Shown here: positions 6,809 through 14,539 of the stretch, piece by piece | How the letters are laid out: the number at the start of each line of letters is the position of its first letter | Position numbering within the stretch: the first letter of the stretch is position 1 | NCBI GenBank assembly: GCA_035576005.1 | Contig: DATLXH010000145.1 | Location: 1 to 21,834 of the forward strand | Origin: DATLXH01 sp035576005 | Lineage (GTDB): Bacteria; Acidobacteriota; Thermoanaerobaculia; Gp7-AA8 | Direction: 5' to 3' | Length of the DNA: 21,834 bases | Position numbers and translations under genes: made by a program | Notes under the pieces: generated by a model | What the model was told of the DNA's origin: nothing | Seen by the model: the letters and a program-made list of their open reading frames with translations, nothing else | Databases searched by the model: none

Positions 6809-7994
6809 AGTTGAAGGTGCTCAGTTTGCGGCGCACCACGCGCACCGCGTGCAAGAACGACATTCGGTCGGGATCCTCGTCGGCTTTGAGCGCTGCCTCG
6901 TGCATGAGTCCGCGAATCGCGAAGTGCGCCATCATCAGCCCATAGAACTCCTGGCGGACCAGATCCGGCGTTTTGCTGCGCAAGACGATCTTCGCGCCTC
7001 GCAAATGGGTCTTGAGCTCATCCAGGGCGGTCTCGATCTCCCAGCGCTCGTGGTACAGGGCGGCCAGTTCCTGGGCCGGGGCCTGATCGGGGTCCAGAAT
7101 GGTGGTCACCAGACGGTAAAGTGGTTCGGCATCGGCCACCCCGTCGAGACGGTATTCGATCACCCGCACGCGCAGGCCGTTACGCTCCTGGCGCCGATCT
7201 TTATCCGAGGCGTAGATCCGGCTCAAGTAGGAGCCGTCGGGCAAACGCTTTTCGCACGGCAGGTGGCGGTTGGCTTTGACCCGCCAGAGCAAATCCGCGC
7301 CCGTGGCGCACGCATGCTGCCACAAGGCGAACCCGAAGAACTGCCGGTCAGCCAAACACAGCATGCCTTTGCGCAATGCCCCGAGCACGGCCTTGGCCAA
7401 GGTTGTCTCGCCTGTGCGATAGCGTCCGATCTGGGTGCCAAAGAGCACGTGCGTACCGTTCTCCACGAGCGACACGAAGCGCAGTTGCGGATAGGCGCTC
7501 GCGCCGCGGCTCGCCCCCGGTCTGCCAAAGGCCTCCTTGTTGGTCTTCTCATCGGCCACGTCCAGGGTGCTGCCGTCTATGCTCACCAGACGCCAGCCCC
7601 GGTACCACGCTCCCTTGGTGGCCGCCACGGCGATGGGCTTGACCAGCTCGTCGTGCAGTTGCGCGAGGGGCTCCCAACCCAGGCGCGTGCGCGCTTGAGA
7701 GATGCCCGACTTACCGGCCACCTTGACCGGCACGGACGGATCAATCAGCCACTGCACGCCTTCGAGCAAGCACCGCAATACCTCGCGGTAGGAGGACTGC
7801 ATGTACAGAGCTAGAGCAATCACGTAGTAGATCACCACATGCGCGGGCAAATCCCGTTCGCGTTGGCTTGCCCTCGCGGTGGCCTCCAGCACCGCGTGAA
7901 CCCGATTCGCCGGAAACGTCTTGGAGATCACGCCCAGACTCACGTAGTCCGTAATGCGGCTTCCCTCGGGCAGTGCTGCAACCGTGCGTGCCAT
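6774..7994 (-). CDS. IS4-family DDE transposase
   Basis: Transposase of 406 residues that cuts and joins the ends of its own IS by a DDE mechanism. Numbered from the ATG at 7992-7994: an IS4-type N-terminal domain with LPAHVVIYYVIALALY, first Asp in SIDGSTLDVAD (140), second Asp in LCLADRQFFG (216), and the IS4 signature Y-x2-R-x3-E-x6-K in ALYHERWEIETALDELK (Tyr314, Arg317, catalytic Glu321, Lys328). AGGAGG lies seven bases before this ATG; a TTG two codons earlier abuts the ribosome binding site and is a poorer start. The gene is intact. Confidence 0.96.
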   Translation of the reverse strand: MARTVAALPEGSRITDYVSLGVISKTFPANRVHAVLEATARASQRERDLPAHVVIYYVIALALYMQSSYREVLRCLLEGVQWLIDPSVPVKVAGKSGISQARTRLGWEPLAQLHDELVKPIAVAATKGAWYRGWRLVSIDGSTLDVADEKTNKEAFGRPGASRGASAYPQLRFVSLVENGTHVLFGTQIGRYRTGETTLAKAVLGALRKGMLCLADRQFFGFALWQHACATGADLLWRVKANRHLPCEKRLPDGSYLSRIYASDKDRRQERNGLRVRVIEYRLDGVADAEPLYRLVTTILDPDQAPAQELAALYHERWEIETALDELKTHLRGAKIVLRSKTPDLVRQEFYGLMMAHFAIRGLMHEAALKADEDPDRMSFLHAVRVVRRKLSTFNSIPPSAPEKVS

Positions 7995-8058
7995 CGCCAA
8001 CCCTCCTGTCTAAGAAAGTGACAGGATACAACATTCTGACTCTAAGTGAACAGTATTG

Positions 8059-8068
8059 GACTTAAACG
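8059..8068. repeat. target site duplication, right copy
   Basis: GACTTAAACG directly after the right inverted repeat, identical to 6591-6600. Confidence 0.95.
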
Positions 8069-8281
8069 AGTACGTTAGGTAAGTAGTATTATGGCTTGTT
8101 GTGACCGGGCTACTTGAGAGGATACACCTCTTGCAGCCCAGACGACTCTACCGCGCAGCCGGTTATTACGTCCGGGCTGCGCGTTCCAAGCTGTAAAATT
8201 GACGAGGTAACGAACCGGATCATCAATTAAAGAGTTCCACTCCGCCTAACCCGCACTTGATCGGCGCGGGGACAAGACTCG

Positions 8282-8316
8282 ACCCTAACGGGTCCGGCGG
8301 CAGTGGTTGTTAGGGT
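8282..8316. promoter_or_regulatory. inverted repeat upstream of 8340 gene
   Basis: ACCCTAAC (8282-8289) and its complement GTTAGGGT (8309-8316) form 8-bp perfect arms separated by 19 bases, 24 bp ahead of the next start codon. They overlap GTTTGTCCCCA (8315-8325), which recurs at 9601-9611 ahead of the following gene group. This could be an operator or an RNA hairpin. Confidence 0.35.
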
Positions 8317-8339
8317 TTGTCCCCATAGGGAGGGACTCA

Positions 8340-9038
8340 ATGCGGGGAAGAAAGAAACCGGGGCCGAAGAAGCGGCACCGCCGCGGCTACCAGTCTTACT
8401 GCAGGCGGGTGAGGCGAGCGGTTCGCGAGTGCGCGGCCGCGCATCGTCGGAAGGACTCCGCCGGCGAATTCATCTGGCTGGAGGTACTCTGGATGGAAAA
8501 GCCGAGTGAATATTTCAAAGACTGGGCGACTCTCTATTCTGCACTCGGCGCCTATCAGATGGAAGGCTGTGCATGCCTTTCACCCGTCTCCGTCATGGTG
8601 AGTGGGTGCCGCCCCCTCGAGAGCCGAATCAAGCGCTTCCGGCAAATGTCTCTAGGTAGGATTCGCGAAGCGGTCGCATCCGAATCAGATCCGAATTATC
8701 CAGCGGCGCGGACGGTCCTGGCAAAGTGTGTAGCTGAGCTCCGCGGTGCGGCATCGCTCAACGAGCTGGGCGCCGTACACCTCGCCGAGCACGGGTTAGA
8801 GCTCGGGCCGGGCGATGGGCGGACCCTTGTGGCCGCTGAGCTTGAAACACACGTCTTGAAGCTGATAAACGCCTTCGATAACCTGGCAAGCGTCGTCGAT
8901 CGAGAGGAAGCGGATGATATCGCCGAACTTCAAGACGCTAGCGGCGATTTTCGACCCTGGCCATGGTCGAACCCTCTCGGGCTCAACCTCGCGGTTGCAG
9001 CGAGCAAAATCACACGTTACGACCATGCCAGGACATAG
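8340..9038 (+). CDS. unknown island protein, basic N-terminus
   Basis: Unrecognised protein of 232 residues. The first ~35 residues are very basic (RGRKKPGPKKRHRRG), suggesting nucleic-acid binding. The middle has a Trp/Tyr-rich helical segment and a few cysteines (GCACLSP). The C-terminal half is Ala/Glu/Leu-rich and helical. The ATG at 8340 is preceded by AGGGAGGG about six bases upstream, so it is preferred over an in-frame start 11 codons earlier. It heads the island block to the right of the IS, with a candidate regulatory inverted repeat upstream. I can assign no function. Confidence 0.65.
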   Translation: MRGRKKPGPKKRHRRGYQSYCRRVRRAVRECAAAHRRKDSAGEFIWLEVLWMEKPSEYFKDWATLYSALGAYQMEGCACLSPVSVMVSGCRPLESRIKRFRQMSLGRIREAVASESDPNYPAARTVLAKCVAELRGAASLNELGAVHLAEHGLELGPGDGRTLVAAELETHVLKLINAFDNLASVVDREEADDIAELQDASGDFRPWPWSNPLGLNLAVAASKITRYDHART

Positions 9039-9062
9039 GGACCACTCGCCGCGATTCGTCTT

Positions 9063-9422
9063 GTGAAGAAGTGGGGGCCCGCTGCTCTCACTCTCCAGCG
9101 AGTCAAGGACGGACTGGATCAAATGGTCGAGGCGCAACGCGAAGAACTACTGCGCGACGCTCGCGACGAACCATCCCGAAAGACTTTCAAGAAGTTTGGT
9201 AAGGCGGCGACGAGGAATGGCGCACGTCGAACCGCCAGACTCGTCACCCCGGCAGATCTTGAACAGGCCATGAGCTTAGAGCTGCAGAAAGCGAAGAAAG
9301 ACAGCCGCTCAGCCAGCGACGTGATTCATGCGGAGCTCATTCGTTCGATCGCTGGCAAGGCAGGCAAGAGCGAAGCTGCCACCAAAAAGGCGCTGCAACG
9401 ATCGGCTAAGGCCGAGACGTAG
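9063..9422 (+). CDS. unknown basic Ala/Lys-rich protein
   Basis: Possible protein of 119 residues from a GTG start, or about 100 from an in-frame ATG at 9123. It is rich in Lys, Arg, Ala and Glu and entirely helical in appearance, with a basic central segment (KTFKKFGKAATRNGARR) and a basic C-terminus (AATKKALQRSAK). No family is recognised. It begins 24 bp after the preceding stop and no clear ribosome binding site is seen. It could be a small nucleic-acid-binding protein; coding status is moderately supported by frame length and codon use. Confidence 0.45.
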   Translation: MKKWGPAALTLQRVKDGLDQMVEAQREELLRDARDEPSRKTFKKFGKAATRNGARRTARLVTPADLEQAMSLELQKAKKDSRSASDVIHAELIRSIAGKAGKSEAATKKALQRSAKAET

Positions 9423-9515
9423 GCGCGTTCGATTTTCGCATTCAAGTAGGCGGGGAGCCTGTTCGCATCGGCCGGTTTTGACTTGAATTCCTGTTGCCAC
9501 GGAACCCCCTGCAGA

Positions 9516-9556
9516 GGTGGTCAAATGGGGGTCAAGGGGTGGTCAAATAGGGGTCA
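9516..9556. repeat. tandem 19-bp direct repeat
   Basis: GGTGGTCAAATGGGGGTCA (9516-9534) is repeated at 9538-9556 with a single G to A change, a 22-bp period or about two helical turns. It lies in the 250-bp gap upstream of the HTH gene pair, so it may be a regulator-binding site. It also resembles short intergenic repeats seen in other genomes. Confidence 0.5.
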
Positions 9557-9672
9557 GAGCGTCCTTCCCTTAACGTGGCGCTGCATTTAATAGGTCTGCA
9601 GTTTGTCCCCACTCTGGGGTGCAATAGCGATTTGCTCAGACAATCGTGTTCCGATACAAAAGGAACGAATCC

Positions 9673-9939
9673 ATGAGCTCAGCGCAATCGACAACTGACA
9701 AGCCGCGTACCCGTAAGTTCGAGCCAGCAACCGCCTTGCGCCTCGTCAGGCTGCAGGCCGGCATCACGCTCCAAGAAGTCGCGACCGAAGCCGGTACGAC
9801 TCTATTCCGCGCGTCGATCCTCGAGCGCTATCCCGAGAGATCACGGAGCGGAGAACTCGACAGGCTGCACCAGGCGATCAGCGCGATCGGTCGCCGTCGT
9901 GAACAGGCGAAGGCCGTACAACCGCGGGAGATCGCGTGA
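9673..9939 (+). CDS. small XRE-like helix-turn-helix protein
   Basis: An 88-residue protein. Residues 19-52 (ATALRLVRLQAGITLQEVA and onwards) resemble the first helices of an XRE/Cro-type helix-turn-helix, where helix 2 would be TLQEVATEAG and the recognition helix TLFRASILERY. AAGGAAC lies eight bases before the ATG at 9673; an upstream GTG in frame is less likely. The next gene overlaps its stop by four bases, so the two are translationally coupled. It probably regulates island replication or excision genes (inference from place and domain). Confidence 0.7.
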   Translation: MSSAQSTTDKPRTRKFEPATALRLVRLQAGITLQEVATEAGTTLFRASILERYPERSRSGELDRLHQAISAIGRRREQAKAVQPREIA

Positions 9940-10229
9940 ACGACTGCACCCGCTGCGATCGCCTCATCGAGATTCTCAGCCGGATGTTAGACCTCGGCTC
10001 GGATCCGGCCGTGAGCGAGTCGGAGTGTGCGCGGCTCAGAGGGTGCTCGGTTGCTGCGCTCCGTCGTGAACGCCGCGAGGGACGGGGACCGATCTATCTG
10101 AAGGGCGAAGGAACGAGAGGAGCTGTGTCTTACCGGCGCTCGGAGATCTTGATTTTCATGCTCCGCCAGGAGTCGCGGAAGTCGTCTGAGATGCGTTCGC
10201 CGTTGCGGCTCGCGGGGGATGTCGCGTGA
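9936..10229 (+). CDS. MerR/excisionase-type wHTH protein
   Basis: A 97-residue protein beginning at a GTG that overlaps the previous stop (GTGA). Residues 26-75 fit the helix-turn-helix_17/excisionase pattern: a short HTH (VSESECARLRGCSVAALRR), a wing with GRGPIYLKGEG, and a closing RGAVSYRRSEILIFM segment. A CxxC pair (Cys4, Cys7) sits at the N-terminus. Proteins of this type include excisionases (Xis/AlpA) of integrative elements, which direct the integrase to excise. That role fits this island but is not shown by the sequence. Confidence 0.72.
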   Translation: MNDCTRCDRLIEILSRMLDLGSDPAVSESECARLRGCSVAALRRERREGRGPIYLKGEGTRGAVSYRRSEILIFMLRQESRKSSEMRSPLRLAGDVA

Positions 10230-10282
10230 AGAGGGAAACAGGGAGTTAACGCTGTAACAAAACAGGGTAAGGGAGACTCACC

Positions 10283-10552
10283 ATGCAGGGCACGACAGAA
10301 ACACAAACACCGCCCAGGCAGGCGGTGTTAGGAAATTCATCACAGCAGGGGCGTTCCGATCATAGCGTACCGCCTCATCGATTTTCAACGGCCGAGCTCG
10401 AAACCTTGGGAACTCTCAGCCAGGCGCAAATTCTCAGGATCATCACCCTCAAGCGCCAGGCGATCACGCTGGACCCGGCCGAGGAGCGCATTACCGGCCG
10501 ACTCGCCACGATTACTGCGCTGAGAAGGTTCCTCGAGGAGGTGGACGCATGA
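10283..10552 (+). CDS. unknown small helical protein
   Basis: An 89-residue protein with a polar, Gln/Ser/Thr-rich N-terminus (about 30 residues) and a helical C-terminal part containing LSQAQILRIITLKRQ and ITGRLATITALRRFLEEV. GGGAG lies eight bases before the ATG. The stop overlaps the next start (ATGA), which supports co-translation. No family recognised. Confidence 0.6.
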   Translation: MQGTTETQTPPRQAVLGNSSQQGRSDHSVPPHRFSTAELETLGTLSQAQILRIITLKRQAITLDPAEERITGRLATITALRRFLEEVDA

Positions 10553-10800
10553 GCTTCCCTCACGTGACTTTCGAGTGCCGGAGAGAGCCGACGTTCGCCA
10601 GGCTGGAGATGTTCAACGTTCACGTTGACCTCGGCCGGCCGACGAGCTTCCTACCGTGCTGTCAGGTCTCCGCTCGAATCGATCGCCCTGGCGCTTGGGA
10701 TCCGAGGGACTCGCCCGTCCTCGCGGGTCTGAAGGGCAGAGACTTATCACCTCTGTTTAGAGTCCCTCGTTCCGAAGCGCCACCTGTCACTAACTGTTAG
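10549..10800 (+). CDS. unknown 83-residue island protein
   Basis: Starts at an ATG overlapping the preceding stop by four bases, with GAGGAGG eight bases upstream, inside the preceding gene. The product has a possible beta-rich N-terminal half (HVTFECRREP, FNVHVDLGRP) and a Pro/Arg-rich tail. No domain is recognised. The coupled start is the main support for it being a real gene. Confidence 0.5.
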   Translation: MSFPHVTFECRREPTFARLEMFNVHVDLGRPTSFLPCCQVSARIDRPGAWDPRDSPVLAGLKGRDLSPLFRVPRSEAPPVTNC

Positions 10801-10814
10801 GAGACTAAGCAAAT

Positions 10815-11546
10815 ATGGAAAGCATCGTGAAGGAACTCAAAGAACACTTTGTACCGTTGCATCAAGGCTCGCGGGACCGAACGAAAAACACCGGTATAGA
10901 GCTCGGCCACTTCGAGGCCATCAACCGGATTCTCCGCGATGAGGAACGAGCCACCAACGCGGCGAATCGAATAGGAGCCGATGGACGCAGCTACGCGACA
11001 CGCGCGATGTTGCGACACGTGGATCTCGACGCACGTCTCTTTTCCGAGTTCGCTGGCTACGTCGCGCTCGCAACGTCTGTGCGGCATGAAGCATTGATCG
11101 ACGGAAAGCTCGTTCCCTACGACCCCAGAGAAGCCGAGCGATGGGACAGCACGACTGCGCCACAAACCTTCCTCATCAACGGCATCGAGCTCGACGGAAT
11201 CCGGGCAGCGCTTCACGCCCAGGGCGAGCGCATCCTCGAGCATCTCGACGCCGAGGAAATTCGGCAGCAGGAAGCGCTCGAGTCGCAAGCGCGGGAAGAC
11301 AAGGCCGAGCGCCAGCAGATGACGGACCTTCTCGCGGATCCGATGGTGGCCGGCGCCGTGGCCGCGTACATCGAGCTGAGCGATGTCAAAGACGAGTCGA
11401 CCCTCCTGGCCGCGAGAGTTGCCGCACGAAGCGTGGGCGAAAGCCTGAGCGCGATTCTTCGCTTTCGCGGGGCGCCGATCATGAACCGGGACGAGCTCGC
11501 GAGCTTCGCCCGGGCGAAGGCAATGCCAGACCGGAAGAGCGCATAA
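10815..11546 (+). CDS. unknown 243-residue protein, partly coiled coil
   Basis: Begins MESIVKELKEHF with AGGAGAC about ten bases before the ATG. Residues about 150-185 (AQGERILEHLDAEEIRQQEA and following) form a strongly charged, heptad-like helix suggestive of a coiled coil. The rest is mixed helical with no transmembrane segment. No conserved domain is recognised. It precedes the primase-helicase in the same direction, so a role in replication or its control is possible but unproven. A long open frame on the opposite strand is judged a shadow. Confidence 0.65.
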   Translation: MESIVKELKEHFVPLHQGSRDRTKNTGIELGHFEAINRILRDEERATNAANRIGADGRSYATRAMLRHVDLDARLFSEFAGYVALATSVRHEALIDGKLVPYDPREAERWDSTTAPQTFLINGIELDGIRAALHAQGERILEHLDAEEIRQQEALESQAREDKAERQQMTDLLADPMVAGAVAAYIELSDVKDESTLLAARVAARSVGESLSAILRFRGAPIMNRDELASFARAKAMPDRKSA

Positions 11547-11626
11547 CACGGCAAGCAAAACGGCAACGGGCCGGTGACCCCGGATTGAACCATCAACCTT
11601 CAACCAATACGACAGGAGACAGATCA

Positions 11627-11968
11627 ATGAAATCAGCCGAAGACGTTGCAAAACGGTGGAATCTCGAGGCCGCAGACTTCAATGAAACAGCGAGAGATGC
11701 AGCCTCGGTTAGGAAAGTCGCTAGAGCGACGGCAGACTTTGCGGATGGTCGCTATCCCGATTCCTACGCACTCGGCGAGCTCAGGAAGGCAGTTGGGGCA
11801 CCCGGCGCGAAGTTGCTGTTCCCGGTCGAGTCACTCAAAGCCGACATGAAAGCCGTTGGCGATGCAGCGGCCGCTCAGAGAGTCGCGAAACAGATTCGCT
11901 CTTCCTATGGCACTGAAGTCTCGTTCAGCGAGGGCGCGAAGAAGCTCAGAGACGAGCTCGGCGAGTAA
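11627..11968 (+). CDS. unknown 113-residue protein upstream of primase
   Basis: Starts at ATG 11627 with CAGGAGAC eight bases upstream. The product is Ala-rich and helical (VAKRWNLEAADFNE, VRKVARATADF, AAAQRVAKQIR), soluble and without recognisable motifs. The same frame extends far upstream without a stop, but only this start has a ribosome binding site. It lies 37 bp before the primase-helicase and is probably in the same transcript. Confidence 0.6.
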   Translation: MKSAEDVAKRWNLEAADFNETARDAASVRKVARATADFADGRYPDSYALGELRKAVGAPGAKLLFPVESLKADMKAVGDAAAAQRVAKQIRSSYGTEVSFSEGAKKLRDELGE

Positions 11969-12005
11969 CCCGCACGCGGCAATCAAGATCGATCGAGGAA
12001 GGTCT

Positions 12006-13811
12006 ATGAGCGTTGAACTTACACCAGGGATCCAGGGCGCGCCGAATCGTTTCGGCGCAGCACCTGCTTCGATTCAAGGCAACGGCTCACGACCGATCGA
12101 GCGATTCCTCACCGCGCTGCAGACCCCGCCGAAGAAAGCAGGGGCAGGGCAATGGAAGGCGCGGTGTCCTGCTCATGATGATAAGACTCCCTCTCTATCG
12201 ATCGGCGAGGGTGACGAAGGGCGCCTGCTCTTGTATTGCTTCGCAGGATGTCCGAACGATGCCGTAGTGCGGGCCGTCGGTCTGTCCTGGGCTGACCTGA
12301 GCTCACCCGATACGGGCCTTTATCACTACCTGCCGACCCAACGAAAGCGCGGAAAGAAAGGGTGGGAAGTGTTCGAGGGCGGCTCGTGGCGAACATCCGA
12401 CGGGGATGTTTCCCTCAAAGAGCTTCCACTCTACCGCGGCGATGAGGTTGCGTCGGCCGATCCGAAAACGCCCGTGCTCGTTGTGGAAGGCGAAAAGGAC
12501 GTCGAGACCCTTCGCCGGTTTGGGTATCTCGCGACCACGAGCGGAAACGCGGGAAGCTGGAACAGCCGGTTTGCACCGGCATTCGCCGGCCGCGACGTCG
12601 TCATCCTTCCAGACAACGACCAGCCGGGAGAGAAATACCTTCAGGCCATCCTCACAGATCTTCCAGCGGTTGCAGCGAGCGTCAAGGTCGTCCGACTGCC
12701 GGTCCCGGAGGCGGAGGACGTCTCGTGGTTCCTGGAGAACGGCGGCACGATCGGCGAGCTTGATCGACTCATCGCCGAAGCTGTTCCCCTCCAACAACCC
12801 GGCGCACTTGTCCCCGTTTATGTCGGCCGGTTGCCCAGGCCACCGCGCCGAGAGTGGATCCTCGGTCAGTGGATCCCGGCCGGCGCGATTTCAACGATGT
12901 TCGGGCCTGGCGGATCCTTCAAATCGTGGTGGGCTCTGACTCTGGCGCTGGCGATCGCTCAGGGTCGTTCGTTCATGGGCCAATCAACCAAGCAGGGAAA
13001 GGTCCTCTGGCTCGATTGGGAGCTCGACCAGGACGAATTCACCCGGCGCGTTCGGTCGCTCCACTTCGGGCTAGGTTTCGACGAATCCGAACTCCCCAAA
13101 AACCAACTCGCCTACCTGCAGCCCTCGAAATCGGTTCGCGATGAGACGCTCCAGGCGCAGATTCGCGCGCTAGTCAAGTCTTACGGTCCTCTCATCGTGT
13201 TCATTGACTCCTACACCGCGGCATCAACGGGCGCCAGCGCCAACTCGAACGGAAACGATGACGTCGCGTTCGTCATGGCGATTATTCGGAGTCTGGCGCC
13301 TACAGTCTTCGTCATTGACCACACCGGCAAGGCTGACATGTCACTTGAAAAACAACTCGACGCGACGGCTCTCGGCGGGGTGACGAAGTGGAACCTATCG
13401 CGTTCGGTCATTGCGGCAGGCTCGGAAAACGGAACGATGGGGATCCGTCATCGCAAATCGACCTTCGGGCCGCTCCTGAAGGACTTGGCTTTCGAGTTCT
13501 CTTTCGATTTCGAAAACGAGAATGGCGATCAGCCGGTCAGGGTAAGGCCGGCCGACATCAACTCCCCCGAACTTGAAACGCTCATGTCCTCGGTATCCGC
13601 GGCGAAGCGAATCCCCGAACTGCTCCAGTCCGAAGGTCCGATGACACTAGCTCAGCTCGCCAGGCGCATAGACAAAGCTCCCCAAACCATAAAGAACAAT
13701 CTCGGTCCTTTTCTGCGGCAAAAAACCATCGCTTTCACGCCAGAGGGTACCTACGAGTACCGACCAGTACCGATCATCGGTACTGCAAGACGTAAACAGT
13801 TAGAAAGATAG
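12006..13811 (+). CDS. primase-helicase (CHC2 zinc finger, Toprim, RecA-like ATPase)
   Basis: Probable replication initiator of the island, 601 residues. Domains in order: a CHC2-type zinc finger (CPAH at 54-57 and CFAGC at 78-82, giving Cys54, His57, Cys78, Cys82); a Toprim domain with VVEGEKD (Glu161) and the DND pair (Asp203, Asp205) that bind metal in primases; a RepA/AAA_25-type ATPase with Walker A FGPGGSFKS (299-307) and Walker B PLIVFID (395-401), then VFVIDHTGK; and a C-terminal winged-helix-like segment (about 530-580, MTLAQLARRIDKAPQTIKNN). GAGGAAGG precedes the ATG at 12006. Primase and helicase in one chain is typical of phages, satellites and plasmids. Its 3' end carries several AGTACCGA repeats, so it may bind its own coding end as origin. 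Confidence 0.92.
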   Translation: MSVELTPGIQGAPNRFGAAPASIQGNGSRPIERFLTALQTPPKKAGAGQWKARCPAHDDKTPSLSIGEGDEGRLLLYCFAGCPNDAVVRAVGLSWADLSSPDTGLYHYLPTQRKRGKKGWEVFEGGSWRTSDGDVSLKELPLYRGDEVASADPKTPVLVVEGEKDVETLRRFGYLATTSGNAGSWNSRFAPAFAGRDVVILPDNDQPGEKYLQAILTDLPAVAASVKVVRLPVPEAEDVSWFLENGGTIGELDRLIAEAVPLQQPGALVPVYVGRLPRPPRREWILGQWIPAGAISTMFGPGGSFKSWWALTLALAIAQGRSFMGQSTKQGKVLWLDWELDQDEFTRRVRSLHFGLGFDESELPKNQLAYLQPSKSVRDETLQAQIRALVKSYGPLIVFIDSYTAASTGASANSNGNDDVAFVMAIIRSLAPTVFVIDHTGKADMSLEKQLDATALGGVTKWNLSRSVIAAGSENGTMGIRHRKSTFGPLLKDLAFEFSFDFENENGDQPVRVRPADINSPELETLMSSVSAAKRIPELLQSEGPMTLAQLARRIDKAPQTIKNNLGPFLRQKTIAFTPEGTYEYRPVPIIGTARRKQLER

Positions 13812-13905
13812 AGAGTTAGACCAGTACCGATGACAGTACCGACCGAATGAGAGCAAGGGAAAAACCGATGAAGAAAAAATCACGAGTACCGATGGCATCG
13901 GTACT
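13756..13905. repeat. AGTACCGA iteron and palindrome cluster, candidate replication origin
   Basis: Seven copies of AGTACCGA in 150 bp: direct at 13756, 13766, 13823, 13835 and 13885, inverted at 13777-13784 and 13898-13905. Two pairs form perfect palindromes around a single centre base (13766-13784 and 13885-13905). Two A/T-richer stretches (about 13785-13822 and 13843-13884) lie between repeat groups, the second with an A6 run. The cluster begins in the last codons of the primase-helicase and ends before the GTG at 13927. Iterons flanking an AT-rich segment just downstream of a rep gene is how origins of some phage-inducible islands are built. Origin function is inferred; a repressor-operator array is the main alternative. 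Confidence 0.7.
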
Positions 13906-13926
13906 GGCTCATTTGAGGGGTAGAAA

Positions 13927-14539
13927 GTGACCGAAAACGATCCCATAACCCCGCCGCCCCCCCCTCGCCCAAAGCGGAAAACCTACCCTCCCCGCTGAAC
14001 CTGTTTACGCGGAGAGTCAGTGTCAGGGCATCAAGCGGGACGGTACCCCCTGCGGAATGTTTCCCCCTCGCGGATCGAATCTTTGCCTGCATCACGACCC
14101 CGCGCGGGCTCATGAGATCAAGCCGCGGGCGATCAAGGGCGGCAAGGCTCGAGGCCGGCAGATCGCGAAGCAGGCAGAAGCAAACGAGATTCTCGCGGGG
14201 AAGTCGGGCGCCGAGCTCATGACGAGCGAGACGCAGGAAGACCTTTGCCGCGTGGTGCTGAACGTCATGACGGAAGTGAAGTCCGGCAAGCTGGATCCCC
14301 GGCGCGGAAACACGATCATTCTCGGGGCGCAGTTCATATCGAGACAGATCGCCGGGGATGGTTCAGGCGATGGCAGCGACGAAGCGGGGCTGGCGTTCCT
14401 GACCCGCGGGCTAACACTCGTTGTCCCCGGCGCGATCGTGTCACCACGGGCCAGCAATCAAGGAATTTCAGACATTGAACAGGAGAGCGAACATGAAAGA
14501 TCCATCATCGATATCACCCCAGGCACCCGCGATGAGTGA
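13927..14539 (+). pseudogene. Cys/His zinc-motif protein upstream of packaging genes, frameshifted
   Basis: The best start is the GTG at 13927 (GAGGGG seven bases upstream), giving MTENDPITPPPPP before a stop at 13996-13998. The frame carrying the conserved part has no usable start before 14057, yet its coding clearly extends upstream to include CQGIKRDGTPC and then NLCLHH, a Cys-x9-Cys-x10-Cys-x-His-His motif common in small phage proteins near terminase. A one-base shift at the run of eight C (13957-13964) would join the two frames into one protein of about 203 residues. The C-terminal part is basic then acidic (KGGKARGRQIAKQ, LDPRRGN). This may be a true mutation, a homopolymer sequence error, or recoding. 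Relation to terminase small subunits is possible but unproven. Confidence 0.6.

Larger units (their letters stand above)
6601..8058 (-). mobile_element. complete IS4-family insertion sequence
   Basis: A 1458-bp element with 16-bp perfect terminal inverted repeats (CAATACTGTTCACTTA at 6601-6616 and its complement at 8043-8058) and a perfect 10-bp target duplication. It contains one intact transposase gene on the minus strand. The undamaged ends, duplication and reading frame point to a recent insertion. It lies between the PilZ gene and the next island gene, without breaking an obvious coding frame. Confidence 0.96.

Noticed and set aside
6849..7814. 321-codon plus-strand frame inside the IS
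   Set aside because: Antisense shadow of the intact IS4-family transposase.
10797..11651. 284-codon open frame on the minus strand
   Set aside because: It is antisense to the 10815-11546 gene, which has a good ribosome binding site and follows the direction of the whole island block; its translation shows no domain.
13756..13905. CRISPR array
   Set aside because: The repeats are 8-10 bp, in both orientations and unevenly spaced, without uniform spacers or cas genes nearby.
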